Source of the DNA: DAOUJW01 sp965218945
GTDB taxonomy: Bacteria; Chloroflexota; Dehalococcoidia; Lucifugimonadales; UBA2985
Reading direction: 5' to 3'
Length of the DNA stretch: 64,000 bases
Assembly (NCBI GenBank): GCA_965218945.1
Contig: OZ244718.1
Coordinates: 2,914,001 to 2,978,000, forward strand
Shown here: positions 60,103-64,000 of the stretch, in pieces
How positions within the stretch are numbered: position 1 is the first letter of the stretch
Layout of the letters: every line of letters begins with the position of its first letter
Notes under the pieces: generated by a model
The model's database searches: none
The model's input: the letters and a program-made list of their open reading frames with translations, nothing else
What the model was told of the DNA's origin: nothing
Made by a program: the position numbers and the translations under genes

Positions 60103-61158
60103 ATGAACTATAACGACTATCCCGATGATTCAATTGAAGAAATTGAGTCTGAAATCGAAGACGCCGCGGCGCCTGTACCTATTTATACTATCTCCTCATA
60201 TCCAACAGACCCAACACTGGAGACTCTGCACTTGCGATGGCAGAGGGGAGAAATTGAGATTCCAAAGTTTCAGCGCGGATGGGTATGGAAACACACTCAG
60301 GCCAGCCAGTTAGTCGAATCCTTTTTGCTGGGACTTCCGGTCCCAAGCATATTCATGTATCGGGAAAAAAAATCACAACATTCTCTCGTCATTGACGGTC
60401 AACAGAGGCTGCGGACAATATGGGGCTTCCTTGACGGCAAGCTTCCTGATGGACAAGATTTCTACCTCCGGGACGTTGACCCACGCTGGGAAGGCAAGAA
60501 GTATGTAGATTTAACAGAGAGCGACCGCATACGGTTTCGCGACGCCGTGTTGCGTGCAACTGTCATCGAGCAAACTGATCCAGAAGACAACTCTAGCATG
60601 TATCACGTTTTCGAGAGACTAAATACAGGGGGGACACACCTAAACCCTCAGGAGGTCCGCAATAGCGCCGCGCATGGGCCATTCAACGAACTTATGATTG
60701 AACTAAATGAATTTGACGATTGGCGGAAGATCTTTGGAAGGCAAGAGCCTGACCCAAGAATGCGGGATGTGGAGTTGGTGGTCCGTTTCTGTGCTCTACA
60801 AGACACTTCGGTGCCGTACTCAACGCCCATGAAGAAATTCCTGAATGACTACATGAAGAGGAATCAGTGGGAAAAGGCTAAAGATCCTACCAAGACGACG
60901 TTCCAATCAACTGTCAAGCGTGTCTTGGACAGCCTGAGCGAACAGCCTTTTCACATCAGAAGAGGGATGAACGCAGCGGTGTATGACTCTGTAATGCTGG
61001 CATTTTCACGGGCGGGGCGGGTCCCGAAAGACATACGTGCAAGATGGGAGGACCTAAAAAATAACTCTGACTATAATGAATCAATAACATCTGGGACTAC
61101 GTCTGAACGGGCGGTTAAGACTAGAATTGATCTCGCCTGGAAGATATTGTTTAAGTAA
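60103..61158 (+). CDS. DUF262 (GmrSD/ParB-like) protein
   Basis: 351 residues from ATG 60103 (AAGGAGGTCTGC upstream). DUF262 signs: GEIEIPKFQRGWVWKHTQAS near 47, SLVIDGQQRLRTIWGFLDG near 93 (DGQQR nucleotide-binding motif), FERLNTGGTHLNPQEVRNS near 167. This ParB/sulfiredoxin-like fold hydrolyses NTP in GmrSD-type enzymes. No C-terminal nuclease domain is fused; the following HEPN gene starts on the next base after the stop, so the two act together. Lower GC than the flanking ubi genes. Confidence 0.88.
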   Translation: MNYNDYPDDSIEEIESEIEDAAAPVPIYTISSYPTDPTLETLHLRWQRGEIEIPKFQRGWVWKHTQASQLVESFLLGLPVPSIFMYREKKSQHSLVIDGQQRLRTIWGFLDGKLPDGQDFYLRDVDPRWEGKKYVDLTESDRIRFRDAVLRATVIEQTDPEDNSSMYHVFERLNTGGTHLNPQEVRNSAAHGPFNELMIELNEFDDWRKIFGRQEPDPRMRDVELVVRFCALQDTSVPYSTPMKKFLNDYMKRNQWEKAKDPTKTTFQSTVKRVLDSLSEQPFHIRRGMNAAVYDSVMLAFSRAGRVPKDIRARWEDLKNNSDYNESITSGTTSERAVKTRIDLAWKILFK

Positions 61159-61659
61159 ATGGCGGAGAACGAACGTGTAGCTGAGCGCTTTGACAGCATT
61201 GCCGAGCTAATAGCAGACGCTCGGGGTTGGGCAACGGACGATGAGCGATTAGGCGCTCATCTGGGTTCTTACATCTGCGTTTTATTGCTGGGGACAGTAG
61301 AGTATTCTGTTGAGATCTTGGTATCCCAAAGGGTGAGATTGTTGAATGACAAGGAAGTTGCAGACTACGTGGTCAAAGTACTAGGTGAGAGATTCAGAAA
61401 CCCGGATTGGGGAACGATAAACGGACTGCTGGGTGAGTTTAGCCCGGATTACAAGGGGGCTTGGTCGACGCAATTCCCCGCGAACGAAGAAATACATGAA
61501 GCTCTCGCAAGCATAGTCGCAATTAAGAATCAACTTGCACATGAAGGAGTTATAGCACTCCATCTAACCCTGAGAGATGTTCAGAGCTACTTTAATCGTT
61601 TGGTGCTCGCTGTAGATGAATTTGAGCGAATCATCCTGCCAACCACACCTACTGAATAA
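61159..61659 (+). CDS. HEPN-domain protein (MAE_28990/RiboL-PSP type)
   Basis: 166 residues, directly after the DUF262 stop codon with no spacer. Helical; the HEPN catalytic motif appears as IKNQLAHEG near 126 (R/K-N-x-x-A-H, with Lys in the Arg position). DUF262 plus HEPN pairs recur in bacterial defence islands. Toxic RNase activity is inferred from the family. Confidence 0.8.
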   Translation: MAENERVAERFDSIAELIADARGWATDDERLGAHLGSYICVLLLGTVEYSVEILVSQRVRLLNDKEVADYVVKVLGERFRNPDWGTINGLLGEFSPDYKGAWSTQFPANEEIHEALASIVAIKNQLAHEGVIALHLTLRDVQSYFNRLVLAVDEFERIILPTTPTE

Positions 61660-61707
61660 GGCGATGTCCTCCTTAACAGACCAGGCCCCCACCAAGAGAG
61701 GAACTAG

Positions 61708-62577
61708 ATGAGCATGGTGATGGCCGTGCCTGGGAAGATCCGCCTCATCCTGGACTCCATCCGGTTTGAGCACACCATCTTCGCCCTGCCATTTGCCTAC
61801 CTGGGTATGGTGCTGGCGAACAACGGCCTGCCTACTCTCGGCCAGTTCCTGTGGATAACCGTGGCAATGGCGTCGGCGCGCACCCTGGCCATGTCCGCCA
61901 ACCGCATCATAGACCGGCGCCTCGACGCCCAGAACCCCCGTACCGCCGCGCGGCCTCTGCCGGCGGGCCGCATCAGGCTGTGGGAGATGACGGCAATGTC
62001 GACCGTTTCGCTGGCGGTCTTCCTGGTGTCCGCGGCCATGCTCAATCCCCTGGCCCTGGCCCTGGCGCCCGTGGCCGCCGTGGTCGTCGTGGGCTACTCC
62101 TACACCAAGCGGTTCACGTGGACGTCCCACTTCATCCTGGGCTGGGCCGACGGCATCGCGCCTGCGGGAGCGTGGATAGCCGTGTCTGGCGCGCTGTCTT
62201 GGGAGCCGGTGCTCCTGGCCTTTGCCGTCGCCACCTGGATAGGAGGATTCGACATCCTGTATTCCTGCCAGGACTACGACTTCGATATAGAGCGCGGCCT
62301 CCACTCGATACCGCAGAAGTTCGGGATACGCGCCGCGCTGATGTGGGCCAAGGCGATGCACGTCCTCACCGCCGCGTCGCTGGTCGCGCTGGGGCCCTGG
62401 CTGGGACTGGGGTTCCCTTACTATATAGGCTGCGCCCTGGCCGTCGCCCTCCTGGTGTACGAGCACAGGCTGGTGTCGCCCACGGACCTGTCGCGGCTGA
62501 ACATGGCTTTCTTCAACGTTAACGGCTACATTGCCGTCATCATGTTCGTATTCACCTTTGCATCCATATACGTGTAG
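61708..62577 (+). CDS. ubiA: UbiA-family prenyltransferase (MqnP-like)
   Basis: 289 residues with 8-9 membrane helices. The first Asp-rich site is SANRIIDRRLDAQNPRTAAR near 71 (N-x-x-x-D-x-x-x-D), the second is YSCQDYDFDIERGLHSIPQ near 188. Transfers a polyprenyl group to an aromatic acid in quinone synthesis. With ubiD/ubiX/ubiE around it, likely the futalosine-pathway MqnP. AAGAGAGGAAC before the ATG. Confidence 0.9.
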   Translation: MSMVMAVPGKIRLILDSIRFEHTIFALPFAYLGMVLANNGLPTLGQFLWITVAMASARTLAMSANRIIDRRLDAQNPRTAARPLPAGRIRLWEMTAMSTVSLAVFLVSAAMLNPLALALAPVAAVVVVGYSYTKRFTWTSHFILGWADGIAPAGAWIAVSGALSWEPVLLAFAVATWIGGFDILYSCQDYDFDIERGLHSIPQKFGIRAALMWAKAMHVLTAASLVALGPWLGLGFPYYIGCALAVALLVYEHRLVSPTDLSRLNMAFFNVNGYIAVIMFVFTFASIYV

Positions 62578-62591
62578 CGTAAGATAAGAGT

Positions 62592-63179
62592 ATGGACCCG
62601 GTAGTAGTAGGCATATCCGGAGCCAGCGGCTCCATACTGGCGAAGCGCGCCATTGGCGCGCTGCTGGAGCGCGACGTGCCGGTCATAGCCACCTGCACCT
62701 CGGCGGCGCGGATGGTGTGGCAGGAGGAGATGGACGAGTCCTTCGGCTCGTCCCTGGCGCAGTGGCAGGAGTCGCCCAACTTCAGCTACTACCCCATCGG
62801 CGACCTCAAAGCGCCCATCGCCAGCGGCACCACGCGCATTGCCGGTATGGTCGTGATTCCGTGCAGCACGGGCACGATTGCGGCCATCGCCCACGGCATA
62901 TCCACGAACTTACTCCAGCGGGCCGCGGACGTGTGCCTGAAGGAGCGCCACAGGCTGGTGCTGGTGCCCCGTGAGACCCCTCTGTCTCCCATACACCTGG
63001 AGAATATGCTCTCCCTGGCCCGCCTGGGCGTCACCGTCCTTCCACCGGAGCCGGCATTCTACCTGCGCCCCAAGTCGGTGGAGGACATCGTGGATTACGT
63101 AGTGGCCAAGGCCCTGGACGCCCTTGGACTGGACGACTTCATGGGAGATCGTATGCGCTACCAGAGGCGCAGCGAGTAG
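62592..63179 (+). CDS. ubiX: Flavin prenyltransferase UbiX
   Basis: 195 residues. VVVGISGASGSILAKRAIGA at the start (FMN-binding GxSGA), VVIPCSTGTIAAIAHGISTN near 92, LVPRETPLSPIHLENMLSLA near 123. Makes the prenylated FMN required by UbiD. 14 bases after ubiA and 12 before ubiE. Confidence 0.94.
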   Translation: MDPVVVGISGASGSILAKRAIGALLERDVPVIATCTSAARMVWQEEMDESFGSSLAQWQESPNFSYYPIGDLKAPIASGTTRIAGMVVIPCSTGTIAAIAHGISTNLLQRAADVCLKERHRLVLVPRETPLSPIHLENMLSLARLGVTVLPPEPAFYLRPKSVEDIVDYVVAKALDALGLDDFMGDRMRYQRRSE

Positions 63180-63191
63180 GCGAGGCAAGAT

Positions 63192-63965
63192 ATGGTGCAA
63201 CTGAAGGGAGACGACAAGGCGCGCTACGTAGCCTCCATGTTCGACTATATCTCCCGCCGCTACGACCTGATGAACACGGTGATGACGGGGGGCCTGCACC
63301 ACTTGTGGCGATGGAAGGCGACTGCCATCGCCAGCCGGGGAGGCGAGGGTGAAGCCCTGGACATCGCTACGGGAACGGGCGACTTTGCCTGGGAGCTGGC
63401 CGACAAGTTGAGCATAAGTCGCGTGACTGGCCTGGACTTCGCTCCCCAGATGCTGGGACAGGCTCGCAGCAAGACCCGCAAGCACAAGCGTCAAGCCCAC
63501 CGGGTCCACTGGGTGCGCGGCGACGCCGTCAACCTCCCCTTCGCGGACGACCGTTTCTGGTGCGTCACCTGCGGCTTCGGCCTGCGCAACTTCGCAGACA
63601 TCGAAGCGGCCCTCAGGGAGATGACCCGCGTCGTCGTCCCCGGAGGGCGGGTAGTCATACTGGACATCATACCCATAACGGGCGGCGACGGGCTCAGCCG
63701 GCTGTTCCAGTGGTACTTCCGCAAGGCAGTGCCGTGGATGGGATCGATGCTCGCCGGAAGCAGGGAGGCTTACTCCTACCTGCCGGAGTCAGTGCAAAGC
63801 TATATGACCCCCGATGAGCTGTCGGCGATGATGCAGAAAGTCGGCTTGCATAAGGTGGAATACAGGAAGATGGGCCTTGGCACGGTGGCCATTCACGCCG
63901 GGGAGAAGCCCGGCGGGGAGACGGACAGGATCGGGGAGGAGGGCCGGGAGGAGTTTGACCTGTGA
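63192..63965 (+). CDS. ubiE: Demethylmenaquinone/ubiquinone methyltransferase UbiE/MenG
   Basis: 257 residues. SAM-binding ALDIATGTGDFAWELADKL near 55, GLDFAPQMLGQARSKTRKHK near 80, WVRGDAVNLPFADDRFWCVTC near 103, and the family's FGLRNFADIEAALREMTRV near 126. C-methylates the quinone ring as the final step. Its stop overlaps the next start by GTGA. Confidence 0.93.
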   Translation: MVQLKGDDKARYVASMFDYISRRYDLMNTVMTGGLHHLWRWKATAIASRGGEGEALDIATGTGDFAWELADKLSISRVTGLDFAPQMLGQARSKTRKHKRQAHRVHWVRGDAVNLPFADDRFWCVTCGFGLRNFADIEAALREMTRVVVPGGRVVILDIIPITGGDGLSRLFQWYFRKAVPWMGSMLAGSREAYSYLPESVQSYMTPDELSAMMQKVGLHKVEYRKMGLGTVAIHAGEKPGGETDRIGEEGREEFDL

Positions 63966-64000
63966 GCGCAACTGAGCATCTCCGGGAGAAGTACTCCTAT
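63962..64000 (+). CDS. Start of an unidentified gene cut by the window end
   Basis: GTG overlapping the ubiE stop (GTGA). Only MSATEHLREKYSY is visible. The overlap and strand indicate that it belongs to the quinone operon; an isoprenoid synthase is a plausible neighbour but cannot be shown from 13 residues. Confidence 0.4.
   Translation, partial: MSATEHLREKYSY

Overview
The window is a contiguous, GC-rich bacterial chromosome segment of about 63 features. It suggests an uncultured Chloroflexota bacterium, most likely Dehalococcoidia or SAR202-like. That placement is inferred from the mix of genes: F420-type luciferase-like oxidoreductase, acyl-CoA dehydrogenase, paired enoyl-CoA hydratases, thiolase plus DUF35 partner, fused AccD-AccA carboxyltransferase, UbiD/UbiX/UbiA/UbiE-type menaquinone genes, T-box control of trpS, and many dispersed palindromic repeats. 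No rRNA, tRNA or CRISPR array was found.

Layout. 0-7.9 kb: a cysteinyl-tRNA synthetase fused to a GT2 glycosyltransferase (cut by the window edge), convergent lipB, then a minus-strand run of catabolic-type enzymes (FAH-family hydrolase, malate/lactate dehydrogenase family, a truncated acyl-CoA dehydrogenase, a luciferase-like oxidoreductase). 8.2-10.0 kb: three exported proteins of lower GC. 10.6-15.1 kb: gyrB, a glycine-rich RRM protein, and the housekeeping sigma factor. 15.2-20.3 kb: two uncharacterised genes (one with a PD-(D/E)XK-like signature), a thiolase/DUF35 pair and an MFS exporter. 20.5-23.4 kb: a trpS-trpE operon behind a complete Trp T-box leader. 23.5-27.5 kb: an OB-like/PIN two-gene module, an M6-like secreted peptidase and hicAB. 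27.7-30.4 kb: recA, recX, an HNH nuclease and a phosphodiesterase. 30.4-32.2 kb: an ATPase/TOPRIM pair resembling a split OLD defence system. 32.3-36.0 kb: two enoyl-CoA hydratases and an NCS2 permease with an extra C-terminal domain. 36.0-36.9 kb: a tandem array of about 188-bp repeats. 37-39 kb: a siroheme nitrite/sulfite reductase. 39-41.6 kb: an IS1182-type element and a solo copy of its end. 41.7-43.1 kb: a three-gene HEPN cassette lying between 65-bp direct repeats.

43.7-53.0 kb is a dense core operon set, with a textbook promoter before the first gene: yceD-rpmF-fabD-nusB-acpP, then uracil-DNA glycosylase, RNase J, FtsK and AccDA. It links fatty-acid synthesis, ribosome assembly and RNA processing. 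53.0-56.0 kb holds a decayed fused restriction-modification gene. 56.7-58.6 kb holds a self-regulated TetR gene followed by a second copy of the OB-like/PIN module. 58.6-64 kb is the ubiD-ubiA-ubiX-ubiE late menaquinone set, interrupted after ubiD by a DUF262/HEPN pair.

The most novel-looking signal is the repeated two-gene module (23.5-24.8 kb and 57.3-58.6 kb): an uncharacterised protein of about 265 residues paired with a PIN nuclease carrying a full acidic tetrad. Next come the direct-repeat-flanked HEPN cassette and the CysS-glycosyltransferase fusion. All family names come from reading motifs by eye; no database search was possible.
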